Shown piece after piece: positions 57,121 to 64,000 of a stretch of 64,000 bases of DNA (positions are counted from its first letter, which is position 1; every line of letters begins with the position of its first letter). The DNA is taken from positions 1 to 64,000 of the forward strand of contig JAVHMA010000015.1 in NCBI GenBank assembly GCA_031081715.1, written 5' to 3'. A program made the translations under genes and the position numbers. Source of the DNA: Armatimonadota bacterium (GTDB lineage: Bacteria > Sysuimicrobiota > Sysuimicrobiia > Sysuimicrobiales > Humicultoraceae). The notes below the pieces were generated by a model that had not been told where the DNA came from, did not search any database, and saw nothing but the letters and a program-made list of their open reading frames with translations.

Positions 57121-57836
57121 GGCCCGGCGCGCGGCGGCCCGCCGCCGACGCCCTCTGCGCCGCCGCCGCCTGGGTCGGCGTCGAGGCGGGGGTGCGGTGG
57201 ACCGCGCAGGCGCTGGTCGTGCTGCCTGCGCGCGACGGGCCAGGCCTCCCAGGCCGCCTCGAGGCGGCGGACGCGTGGGCGCTCCTGGCGGTCGCGGGCC
57301 TGTCGTGGGGCCTGTTCACCTGGCTGGCGCGAACGCGGGGGCTGGGCTGGTCCGACCTCGGCTATCGCTTCGACCGTACCGTCCCGGTCGTCGGTGTCCT
57401 GGGCGGGCTCGTCGTGGGCGCGGTCGCCGCGACGGCTGCGATCGGCGTCGACGTCCCGATCTTCGGGCTGCGCCTGGACGACGAGGTGCTCCGGCGCGTG
57501 GTCGAGGCCGGACCCTGGACCGCGGCGCTCATGCTACTTGGCAACGGCCTGGCCGGCCCGGCTGCCGAGGAGTACGCGTGGCGCGGGTACATTCAGCGCG
57601 CGGCCACGGCGGCGTGGGGCCGCGCCGCCGGGGTCGCGCTGACCGCCGCGGCCTTCGCCGCCAAGCATGTTCTCCTGGACCTATCAACGGCGCGGACCGC
57701 CTCGCTGCTGGTCGTCGCCGCCGGGCTCGGCATCGTGGCGGCGCGCTGGGGCACGGCGGCCTCGACCGTAGCGCACGTGATCCTGAACACCAGTGCCGCA
57801 GTAGCGCTACTCGTGCTGGCACTGCGCGGCGCCTGA
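57117..57836 (+). CDS. CPBP (CAAX/Abi) family membrane protease-like protein
   Basis: A 239-residue membrane protein with about six helices. The CPBP motifs are present: EEYAWRGYIQ (the EExxxR site), FAAKHVLL (FxxxH) and HVILN (HxxxN/B). These form the intramembrane metal site seen in Rce1-like proteases. The target is unknown. GTG 57117 overlaps the HTTM-DCC stop, so its role is probably tied to that protein, for example in maturation or immunity. Confidence 0.88.
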   Translation: MRPGARRPAADALCAAAAWVGVEAGVRWTAQALVVLPARDGPGLPGRLEAADAWALLAVAGLSWGLFTWLARTRGLGWSDLGYRFDRTVPVVGVLGGLVVGAVAATAAIGVDVPIFGLRLDDEVLRRVVEAGPWTAALMLLGNGLAGPAAEEYAWRGYIQRAATAAWGRAAGVALTAAAFAAKHVLLDLSTARTASLLVVAAGLGIVAARWGTAASTVAHVILNTSAAVALLVLALRGA

Positions 57837-57843
57837 GCGGCGG

Positions 57844-58791
57844 CTACGCGTGCAGGGCGGCCAGGCGCGAGACCGTCGTCAGCCCGGGCGGCGCGGAGAG
57901 CACTAGGGGGATCGCGTTGACCGCGATCGCGCAGGTAGCGACGTCGCCATGGATGCCACCGGCCGCGGTCACGTGAATCGGCGGGTCGGCGTCGAGGATG
58001 ATCTCGTCACGCGGGTCGGGCGCGCCGACGGCCATCGTGAGGTCGAGCGTGATCGCCTCCCGGCCTGCACACCGGCCGCGGGCGACCTGGTGCAGGCCCG
58101 TCACGCGGCCGCCGTCTACTACGGGCTCGATGGTCTCGGTGACGTCGTCCAGCGGCCAGCGCAGGGCGTCGGCGATCATTGCCGCAGACTCGCCGAGCCC
58201 AACGTGTCCCAGCGTGCCGGCGGCGACGCCGGCCTCGAACTCGGTGCGTGTCATCCCGGCTCCCACCTTGCGTTGGAGCGGCAGGCGACGCTTGCCCGCG
58301 TCCACGACGCGGACCACGCGGACCGCGCGCACCTGACGGCACGGTGCCGTGAGCACGACCGGAAGCAAGTCCATCACGAATCCCGGGTTGACCCCGACAC
58401 CCACAGCCGCCACCCCGCGGCTCCGTGCGACGCCGTCGATGCGGTCCGCGACGGCGGCGTGCCGGTACCAGGGGAATGCCAGTTCCTCGCACGTGGAGAC
58501 GACCGAGGCGCCCGCCTCCAGGCAGGCGACGATCTGACCGGCCACCTGCGGGATGCGCGATTGCGTGGAGTGCAGTACCACCTGCGGCCGCCGGCCCAGC
58601 GCCTCGGCGGCGTCGGCGGTCACCGGGACGCCGATCGGCTGACGCCCGAGCAGGACGCCGAGGTCGCGCCCGACCTTGGCGGGGTCGATGTCGACGGCCC
58701 CAACGATCTGGTGCCCGCGCTCGAGCGCGAGCCCGGCGATGGCCAGGCCGATCGGGCCCAGGCCGTAGGAGACGAGCGTCAGCGGTGTCAT
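57844..58791 (-). CDS. NAD(P)-dependent dehydrogenase, dihydrodipicolinate-reductase/2,4-diaminopentanoate-dehydrogenase type
   Basis: A 315-residue Rossmann protein. VSYGLGPIGLAIAGLAL is the nucleotide loop, VLHSTQSRIPQVAGQI and VSTCEELAFPWYR the following strands, and VGVGVNPGFVMDLLP a conserved turn seen in the DapB-like oxidoreductases used in amino-acid fermentation (Ord). The substrate is not shown by neighbours. ATG 58791 is chosen; GTG 58797 is possible. It converges with the CPBP gene and diverges from an aminotransferase gene. Confidence 0.85.
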   Translation of the reverse strand: MTPLTLVSYGLGPIGLAIAGLALERGHQIVGAVDIDPAKVGRDLGVLLGRQPIGVPVTADAAEALGRRPQVVLHSTQSRIPQVAGQIVACLEAGASVVSTCEELAFPWYRHAAVADRIDGVARSRGVAAVGVGVNPGFVMDLLPVVLTAPCRQVRAVRVVRVVDAGKRRLPLQRKVGAGMTRTEFEAGVAAGTLGHVGLGESAAMIADALRWPLDDVTETIEPVVDGGRVTGLHQVARGRCAGREAITLDLTMAVGAPDPRDEIILDADPPIHVTAAGGIHGDVATCAIAVNAIPLVLSAPPGLTTVSRLAALHA

Positions 58792-58832
58792 GGTCACCGT
58801 CCCGGCGCGTGGTGTGGAGCGGACCGAACAGG

Positions 58833-58862
58833 AGTGTAGCAGACCCGGCGGCGGCTGGCCAA
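58833..58862 (-). promoter_or_regulatory. Possible promoter of the DapB-like dehydrogenase gene
   Basis: On the minus strand TTGGCC (58862-58857) and TACACT (58838-58833) are 18 bases apart, about 41 bases ahead of the ATG. Confidence 0.45.
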
Positions 58863-58963
58863 TCGGGTGAGCGGCGACCGCGACGAGTTGGCGCAGAAGC
58901 CGCAGGGAGCCCGCGGGCGGCCGCAGAAGCCCCCAGGAACGAATCGTCGCGGAGGGATCGACC

Positions 58964-60157
58964 GTGGACGTTGAGTTCGCGTCACGAATGCAGACGCTCG
59001 GCACGGAGACGGCGTTCGAGGTCCTGGCGCGTGCCCGCCAGCTCGAGGCGCGGGGCCGCAGCATCGTGCACCTCGAGATCGGCGAGCCCGACTTCGACAC
59101 GCCGCCGCACATCGTCGAGGCGGCAGTGCGGGCGATGCGGGACGGTTACACCCACTACACCCCGGCTGCCGGGCTCGCACCGGCGCGCGAGGCCGTGGCC
59201 GACTACGTCGCGCGCACCCGGGGCATTCCCGTGGACCCGGGCCAGGTCGTGATCACGCCCGGGTCCAAGAACGTCCTACTGTTCGCGATGCTCGCGCTGG
59301 TGAGCCCCGGCGACGAGGTCGTCTACCCCGACCCCGGCTACCCGATCTACGAGTCGCTCGCGCGCTTCGTCGGCGCGACGCTCCGACCGGTCCGTCTGCG
59401 CGAGGAGCACGACTTCCGCGTCGACCTGGACGAGTTCCGTGCGCTGTTGGGGCCGCGCACCCGGATGGTCATCCTCAACGCGCCGCACAACCCGTGCGGC
59501 TCGATCCTTGAGGCCGACGACCTGCGCGCGATTGCCGAGGCCGTGCTCCAAACTCGCGCGGTGGTCCTCAGCGACGAGATCTACAGCCGCATCGTCTACG
59601 AGGGCGCGCAGCCGAGCATCGCGGCGCTGCCGGGCATGGCCGAGCGGACCATCATCATGGACGGTCTGTCCAAGACCTACGCGATGACCGGCTGGCGCAT
59701 CGGGTTCGGGGTGATGTGGCCGGGTCTCGTGGAGAAGATGGCGCAGCTCATGATCAACTCGAGCTCGTGCGCCGCGGCGTTCGCGCAGATCGCGACCATC
59801 GCCGCGTTGGGCGGACCGCAGGAGGCCGTGGACCGCATGGTCGCCGAGTTCCGCGCACGCCGGGCGGTCATCACCGACGAGCTCAACCGCATGGAGGGCG
59901 TCCGGTGCCGCATGCCGCGCGGCGCGTTCTACGTGTTTCCCAACGTGGCCGCCGTGGACCGGGACGTGCGCCGGCTCGCCGCCTACCTGCTCGACGAGGC
60001 CGGTGTGGCCTGCCTGGCCGGCACGTCGTTCGGCCCGGGCGGCGAGGGTTACCTCCGGTTCTCCTACGCCACCAGCCCGGAGAACATCCGCGAAGGGATG
60101 CGGCGCGTGCGCGAGGCGCTGCCGGCGTACCGGCCGGCCGTGCCCGCGGGCCCGTGA
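58964..60157 (+). CDS. Class I/II PLP-dependent aminotransferase
   Basis: A 397-residue aspartate-aminotransferase-fold enzyme. The cofactor lysine is Lys237 in GLSKTYAMTGWRIGF; HYTPAAGLAPAREAVADY, NAPHNPCGSILE and SDEIYSRIVYE are the other hallmarks. It transfers an amino group between an amino acid and a 2-oxo acid; substrate not defined. GCGGAGGGATCG precedes GTG 58964. It lies beside a DapB-like dehydrogenase (divergent) and close to an isocitrate-dehydrogenase-family gene, which may mean an amino-acid pathway. Confidence 0.93.
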   Translation: MDVEFASRMQTLGTETAFEVLARARQLEARGRSIVHLEIGEPDFDTPPHIVEAAVRAMRDGYTHYTPAAGLAPAREAVADYVARTRGIPVDPGQVVITPGSKNVLLFAMLALVSPGDEVVYPDPGYPIYESLARFVGATLRPVRLREEHDFRVDLDEFRALLGPRTRMVILNAPHNPCGSILEADDLRAIAEAVLQTRAVVLSDEIYSRIVYEGAQPSIAALPGMAERTIIMDGLSKTYAMTGWRIGFGVMWPGLVEKMAQLMINSSSCAAAFAQIATIAALGGPQEAVDRMVAEFRARRAVITDELNRMEGVRCRMPRGAFYVFPNVAAVDRDVRRLAAYLLDEAGVACLAGTSFGPGGEGYLRFSYATSPENIREGMRRVREALPAYRPAVPAGP

Positions 60158-60212
60158 CGGCTCGCGCCCGGCGCAGGACGCCTCGGCGGCGTGAAGAACT
60201 TCCCGCGGCAGG

Positions 60213-60695
60213 TTGGCAGGGCGCGTGCCGTCCGGCGGCACCGAGGGCGCGTGGCGGACGGTTCACGCCGTCTGGGTGGGCTGCGCCGCCCTCGCGGCCG
60301 CGGTCTGGGTGGTCCTGCCGGTGCTCGTGCGGGTCACGCCGCGCGCCGATGCCGTCGGCCGGCTCCTTACGCTGATCTTTCTCGGCGTGGGCGCGCTCGA
60401 GGTCGCGATCGGGGTGTGGTTCAAGCGCCGGGCGCTGCACCCGGGGCCGGTCGCGGCTACCGCCCGGGAAGCGCTGGGTCGACTCGTCGGGCAGTCGCTC
60501 GTCGCCGTGGTCATGACGCAGACGCCGGCCGTCCTCGGCATCGTCGCCTACATCGTGACAGGGAGCCGGGTCGCCCTCTCGCTGCTGTGCGGGATGAGCG
60601 TGCTCGGGCTGTTTCTGGTGCGGCCGCGGCTTGAGGAGTGGCAGGAGACTTTGCTCACCCTGCGCATCGATGAGGATCGTCGTCCTCGAGGGTGA
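60213..60695 (+). CDS. Small multi-helix membrane protein
   Basis: A ~160-residue protein with four predicted helices (WVGCAALAAAVWVVLPVLV; LLTLIFLGVGALEVAIGVWF; a central one; and VALSLLCGMSVLGLFLV). No family recognised. TTG 60213 and GTG 60225 are both possible starts; neither has a clear ribosome site. It overlaps the following dehydrogenase gene by 26 bases in another frame. Confidence 0.65.
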   Translation: MAGRVPSGGTEGAWRTVHAVWVGCAALAAAVWVVLPVLVRVTPRADAVGRLLTLIFLGVGALEVAIGVWFKRRALHPGPVAATAREALGRLVGQSLVAVVMTQTPAVLGIVAYIVTGSRVALSLLCGMSVLGLFLVRPRLEEWQETLLTLRIDEDRRPRG

Positions 60696-61737
60696 CGAGA
60701 CCGGTCAGGAGCTGCTGGAAGAGGCACTGCGCGTGCTCGATCCGGCGGTAGTTGGGTTGCCGCTTCAGTTCGAACGGTACGACCTCCGGCTGACGACACG
60801 GCGGCGGACCGCCAACCGTGTCGTGCGCGAGGCCGCGGACGCCCTGCGGCGCTGGGGTTTCGGGATCAAGGCTGCCACCATCACGCCGGACGACCCTGGG
60901 GACGTCGGGAGCCCCAACGCCCTCCTGCGTGAGTGGATTGAGGCCACGGTCATCCTCCGCGTCGGTCGGCGGATCCCGGGGGTGCGGCCCGTCACCGGCG
61001 TCGTTGCGCCCATCGCGGTGGTGCGCATGGCCGTGGGGGATGCCTACAACGCCAGAGAGTGGCGGGAGGGAACGGGCGCCGACGAGGTCGCCCGCCGCAC
61101 CACCACCATCACCCGCCGCCACTGCCGCGACGTCGCCGAGTTCGCCTTTCGCTACGCGGCCCAGCGGGGGGCCAAGGTCTTCGGCGGCCCGAAGTACACG
61201 GTGAGCCCGGTCTACGAGGGCATGCTGAAGGAGGAGATGGACGCGGCCGCGGCCCGCCATCCAGAGGTGCCTTACGACCCGCAGCTCATCGACGCGGTCT
61301 TCGCCCTGTTGCTCCAGTCGACGGGCGAGGCGCTGGTGATCCCGGCCCTGAACCGCGACGGCGACACGCTGAGCGACCTGGTCATGCAGATGTTCGGGAG
61401 TATCGCCGGCGCGGAGTCGGTGGTCCTGAGCCTCGACCCCCAGGGCGGCCCCCGGGTCGTGCTCACCGAGGCGCCGCACGGCACCGCTCCGCGCCTGTTC
61501 GGCCGCAACGTCGCCAATCCCATGGCCATGATCCTGGCGGGTGCGGCGCTCCTGGCCTACCTGCCGCACCCGGCCGCGGAGGCGGCCTCCCGCGCGGTTT
61601 ACGACGCGGTCTCCGAGGCGGTACAGGCCGGGGTGCGCACGGTGGATCTCGGCGGCGAGGCGTCCACCAGCGAGTTCACCGACGAGGTCATCCGCCGCGT
61701 GCGCTCCCGGGCCGTGGGATGGCGGCCCACGGGCTAG
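60670..61737 (+). CDS. Isocitrate/isopropylmalate-type dehydrogenase, substrate uncertain
   Basis: A 355-residue beta-decarboxylating dehydrogenase. The metal-binding aspartates sit in NRDGDTLSDLVMQMFGSI and the NAD loop in APHGTAPRLFGRNVANPMAMIL. The substrate-binding segment reads RVGRRIPGVRPV rather than the usual Arg triad (R-x-L-D-L-x-x-N-x-R), and the middle Lys/Tyr region reads FGGPKYTVSPVYEGM, so the substrate may differ from isocitrate or isopropylmalate. ATG 60670 overlaps the preceding gene. The TCA-cycle role is possible but unproven. Confidence 0.85.
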   Translation: MRIVVLEGDETGQELLEEALRVLDPAVVGLPLQFERYDLRLTTRRRTANRVVREAADALRRWGFGIKAATITPDDPGDVGSPNALLREWIEATVILRVGRRIPGVRPVTGVVAPIAVVRMAVGDAYNAREWREGTGADEVARRTTTITRRHCRDVAEFAFRYAAQRGAKVFGGPKYTVSPVYEGMLKEEMDAAAARHPEVPYDPQLIDAVFALLLQSTGEALVIPALNRDGDTLSDLVMQMFGSIAGAESVVLSLDPQGGPRVVLTEAPHGTAPRLFGRNVANPMAMILAGAALLAYLPHPAAEAASRAVYDAVSEAVQAGVRTVDLGGEASTSEFTDEVIRRVRSRAVGWRPTG

Positions 61738-61956
61738 CCTCGCGGTGCCCCCGCGCGGCGCGAGTCTATGGTGTCCCCGCCCGCACGTGCGAGGCGATGC
61801 GGCTCTACTTCGGCGGCGGCCTGGGGGCGGGGGCCGGACTTAGTCGTGGCGGTGGTTCGCGTGCGGGGTGGGGATGGTGAAGGCGGACGATATTCTCCAG
61901 CAGGGCGCGCAGCCGCTTGGGATGCGCGCCGAGCTGGCGCGCATGGTGCCACTTCG

Positions 61957-63777
61957 GTGACGCACACGACGCGCGTGAGCGGCGCGGCCGGTGCCGCCGT
62001 TCGCTGGCTCGCGGCGGCCGCGGCCTGCGGGCTGCTGGCGCTCACGGCCGCCCCCGCGTGGGCCAAGTCGTACGACTTCGAGCGGGTGTCCATCGAAGCC
62101 GTGGTCACGGTGGACGGGCACCTGCGCATCGTGGAGGCCCGCACCTACCGGTTCGACGGATCGTTCTCCTGGGCGACCTATGAGCTGCCGCTGGCCGGCA
62201 CCTCGGGCATCCGCGACGTCAGCGTGGCGGACGACCGGGGTCCATACCGGCTCTCGACCAGCGGCGAGCCCGGCACCTACCGTGTCAGTCGCGGCGGCGG
62301 GGGGGTCGAAATCCGCTGGCACTTCCGCGCGGAGAGCGAGACCCGCACCTTCACCTTCCGCTACCACCTCGATGACGTCGTGGCCGTCTACGACGACGTC
62401 GCCGAACTCTACTGGAAGTTCATCGGCACGGGATGGGACGTGCCGACCCGCACGGCCGTGGTGAACGTCAGGCTACCGGGACGGGTGCCGGCGGACCAGA
62501 TCCGGGTCTGGGGGCACGGGCCGCTCCACGGCCACGCGACCCCGGTGGAGGGTGGCGCGCGGTTGGAGATCGAACGCCTGCCGGCCTCCACGATGCTGGA
62601 GGGCCGCGTCGTCTTCCCGCGGTCGGTGGTGCCCGGCGCGCGCGTCGTGCGGGGTGGCCAGGGGCTGCCGCGCATCCTGGCCGAGGAGCAGCGGTGGGCG
62701 AGGGCCGCGAACCTGCGGCGTGTGGCCGCGCGCCTGGTGATCTACGCGTCGGCGGTGTTGCCGGTGATCGTCCTCGGCGTCTGGGTCTGGCTCTACGGCC
62801 GCTACGGTCGCGAGTACCGGCCGGCGGATGCCGGCGACTACTACCGCGAGCTGCCGGGAACCTACTCGCCCGCAGAGCTCGGGGTGCTGTGGCGCTTTGG
62901 CGCGGTGGCGCCTGCGGACTTCGTGGCCACCATCCTGGATCTGGCGCGCCGGGGCTTCATCGCGATCGACCGCAGGCACGGGCGGTGGGGTCGCGAGACC
63001 TACACGCTCGCGCGCACCGGCAAGGGCGGCGTGCTGCAGCCGTTCGAACGCGAGGCGCTTGAGCTCTTGTTCGGCAAGACCGACGGGCCAGGCCAGCCGA
63101 TCACGATCGAGCGGGGCGGCCTGCCCGCGGACGTGCAGCGACGCATCGGCCGGTCCTTCTCGGCGTGGAAGTCGAAGGTGCAGGCTGCCGCGCACTACCA
63201 CGGCTTCTTCGATCCGGCGAGCGCGCGGGTGAGCGGCTGGAGTCTGGGGATCGGCATCCTGCTCCTGGTGGCGGCTTGGTTCGGCGGCTTCACCTCGGGG
63301 TTCGTGGCAGGACTGGGCATCTTCCCGGCCGTCAGCCTGGTTGCCTGCGGCCTCGTGCTGCTCGCGGGCAGCGGCGCCCTGCGGCGGCGCTCCCGGCGCG
63401 GCGCCGACGACCTCGGCCGGTGGCAGGCGTTCCGGCGGTTCCTGCTGCACTTCTCGGAGATGCCGCGCGCGGATCTGCCGTCGCTCGCGATCTGGGAGCA
63501 CTACCTGGTCTACGCGGTCCCGCTCGGGGTCGCCGACCAGGTCATCCGCCAGCTCGGTAAGCTCTACTCACCAGAGGAGCTCGCGCAAGCACCGAGCCTG
63601 CGGGTGTGGTCGTCTGGAGCGGCATCGCGGGGTGGCGCCCCCCTGGCCTCGCTTGCGACCTTCACCACCGCGCTCGCGGCCGCGACGTCCTCGGCGACCT
63701 CGGGCAGGGGCTCCGGCGGCGGGTTCTCGGGTGGGGGCGGCGGGGGCGGGGGCGGCTCGGGCGGGCGCGCCGGTTAG
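61957..63777 (+). CDS. DUF2207-like membrane protein
   Basis: A 606-residue protein. After a signal peptide ending near AAPAWA there is a ~230-residue beta-rich extracellular domain (SWATYELPLAGTSGIRDVSV, VAVYDDVAELYWKFIG), a membrane helix, a cytosolic-type winged region, and two further helices near residues 425-470. The C-terminus is a Gly-rich tail (GGGFSGGGGGG). This arrangement matches DUF2207 predicted membrane proteins, whose function is unknown. GTG 61957 is chosen; GTG 61975 would also give a signal peptide. The 219 bases between 61737 and 61956 show no clear gene. Confidence 0.8.
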   Translation: MTHTTRVSGAAGAAVRWLAAAAACGLLALTAAPAWAKSYDFERVSIEAVVTVDGHLRIVEARTYRFDGSFSWATYELPLAGTSGIRDVSVADDRGPYRLSTSGEPGTYRVSRGGGGVEIRWHFRAESETRTFTFRYHLDDVVAVYDDVAELYWKFIGTGWDVPTRTAVVNVRLPGRVPADQIRVWGHGPLHGHATPVEGGARLEIERLPASTMLEGRVVFPRSVVPGARVVRGGQGLPRILAEEQRWARAANLRRVAARLVIYASAVLPVIVLGVWVWLYGRYGREYRPADAGDYYRELPGTYSPAELGVLWRFGAVAPADFVATILDLARRGFIAIDRRHGRWGRETYTLARTGKGGVLQPFEREALELLFGKTDGPGQPITIERGGLPADVQRRIGRSFSAWKSKVQAAAHYHGFFDPASARVSGWSLGIGILLLVAAWFGGFTSGFVAGLGIFPAVSLVACGLVLLAGSGALRRRSRRGADDLGRWQAFRRFLLHFSEMPRADLPSLAIWEHYLVYAVPLGVADQVIRQLGKLYSPEELAQAPSLRVWSSGAASRGGAPLASLATFTTALAAATSSATSGRGSGGGFSGGGGGGGGGSGGRAG

Positions 63778-63989
63778 GCGCCGCGGCCTTCGCCACGGTG
63801 GAGCAGGTGCCGGGCGAGGTGGAGCAGCGCGGCACGGTCCTCGCGCCGCAGCCGCCGGCCGATCACCAGCAGCTCGTTGAGCACCAGGTCCCGCTCCGCG
63901 TCTGCGCGGCGCCGGCGCGGCCCGCTGGCCGGTGCGTCGTCGCTGGAGAACAGCGGCAGGGGCCGGCCGCGGCGCAGCGTGAGCTGCAC
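63774..63989 (-). CDS. Protein of unknown function at the window edge
   Basis: A reading frame of ~71 residues that stays open to the right edge; GTG 63989 is the first start inside the window, but the gene may begin beyond it. The chain has VLNELLVIGRRLRREDRAALLHLARHLL, helical and Arg/Leu-rich. Its stop overlaps the stop region of the DUF2207-like gene in convergent orientation. Nothing more can be said. Confidence 0.5.
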   Translation of the reverse strand: MQLTLRRGRPLPLFSSDDAPASGPRRRRADAERDLVLNELLVIGRRLRREDRAALLHLARHLLHRGEGRGA

Positions 63990-64000
63990 CGGGCGCGCGC

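Noticed and set aside
63600-63777. Gly-rich tail as a tandem repeat or CRISPR-like array
   Set aside because: It is a low-complexity protein tail inside an open frame; no spacer-repeat structure exists, and I found no CRISPR array anywhere in the window.

Overview
This 64 kb window is GC-rich bacterial chromosome with strong G/C bias at third codon positions, short intergenic gaps and many start/stop overlaps. It opens inside an rRNA operon (23S 3' part, then 5S). The set of genes and their order (tRNA-Met/tilS/ftsH; greA and clpC; radA, PIN-TRAM protein, ispDF, cysS, rlmB, sigH; folC, dnaG, rpoD) recalls Firmicutes and other Terrabacteria. The GC content, class I lysyl-tRNA synthetase, IspDF fusion and FolK-kinase fusion fit a deep-branching, poorly cultivated lineage, but I cannot name the phylum from sequence alone.

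Region 1-1.4 kb: the 23S rRNA gene is split by a 740 nt group I intron carrying a LAGLIDADG homing endonuclease related to I-CreI; 5S rRNA and a hairpin terminator follow. Region 1.4-10 kb: two adjacent membrane proteins (one with TPR-like repeats), a divergent di-haem cytochrome c lipoprotein, a DinB-fold protein with a small coupled lipoprotein, a threonine-dehydratase-like enzyme overlapping an EamA transporter, and the pilus ATPase PilT. Region 10-16.1 kb: rpoZ, tRNA-Met, tilS, ftsH, a nicotinamidase-like hydrolase, an ASCH protein and an RNA 2'-phosphotransferase. Region 16.2-22.3 kb: glutamate formimidoyltransferase and imidazolonepropionase followed by folB, a folK-deoxynucleoside kinase fusion, a second deoxynucleoside kinase, birA and a conserved unknown protein, tightly packed. 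Region 22.3-33.5 kb: greA (promoter plus leader palindrome), clpC, radA, a PIN-TRAM membrane protein, ispDF, a cysS whose KMSKS motif is lost, rlmB and sigH, followed by an in-frame zinc-ribbon reading frame with no usual start codon.

Region 33.6-43 kb: a Spy/CpxP-like periplasmic protein, moaA, then a histidine kinase, an MmgE/PrpD protein and a phosphosulfolactate-synthase-like protein in one run; tRNA-Thr, tRNA-Tyr and tRNA-Gly; a cupredoxin with a Met-rich SHOCT protein; a short-chain dehydrogenase. Region 43-54.6 kb: housekeeping genes for HU, FolC, class I LysRS, a 2-hydroxyacid dehydrogenase, an EF-G paralogue, DnaG, the main sigma factor, adenosylhomocysteinase and ComF. Region 54.7-64 kb: a secreted protein, an overlapping run of DUF5819-like, HTTM-DCC and CPBP protease-like membrane proteins, then amino-acid/2-oxoacid type enzymes (dihydrodipicolinate-reductase-like dehydrogenase, aminotransferase, isocitrate/isopropylmalate-type dehydrogenase) and a large DUF2207-like membrane protein. 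I saw no CRISPR array, insertion sequence, prophage or plasmid origin; the rRNA intron is the only clear mobile element.
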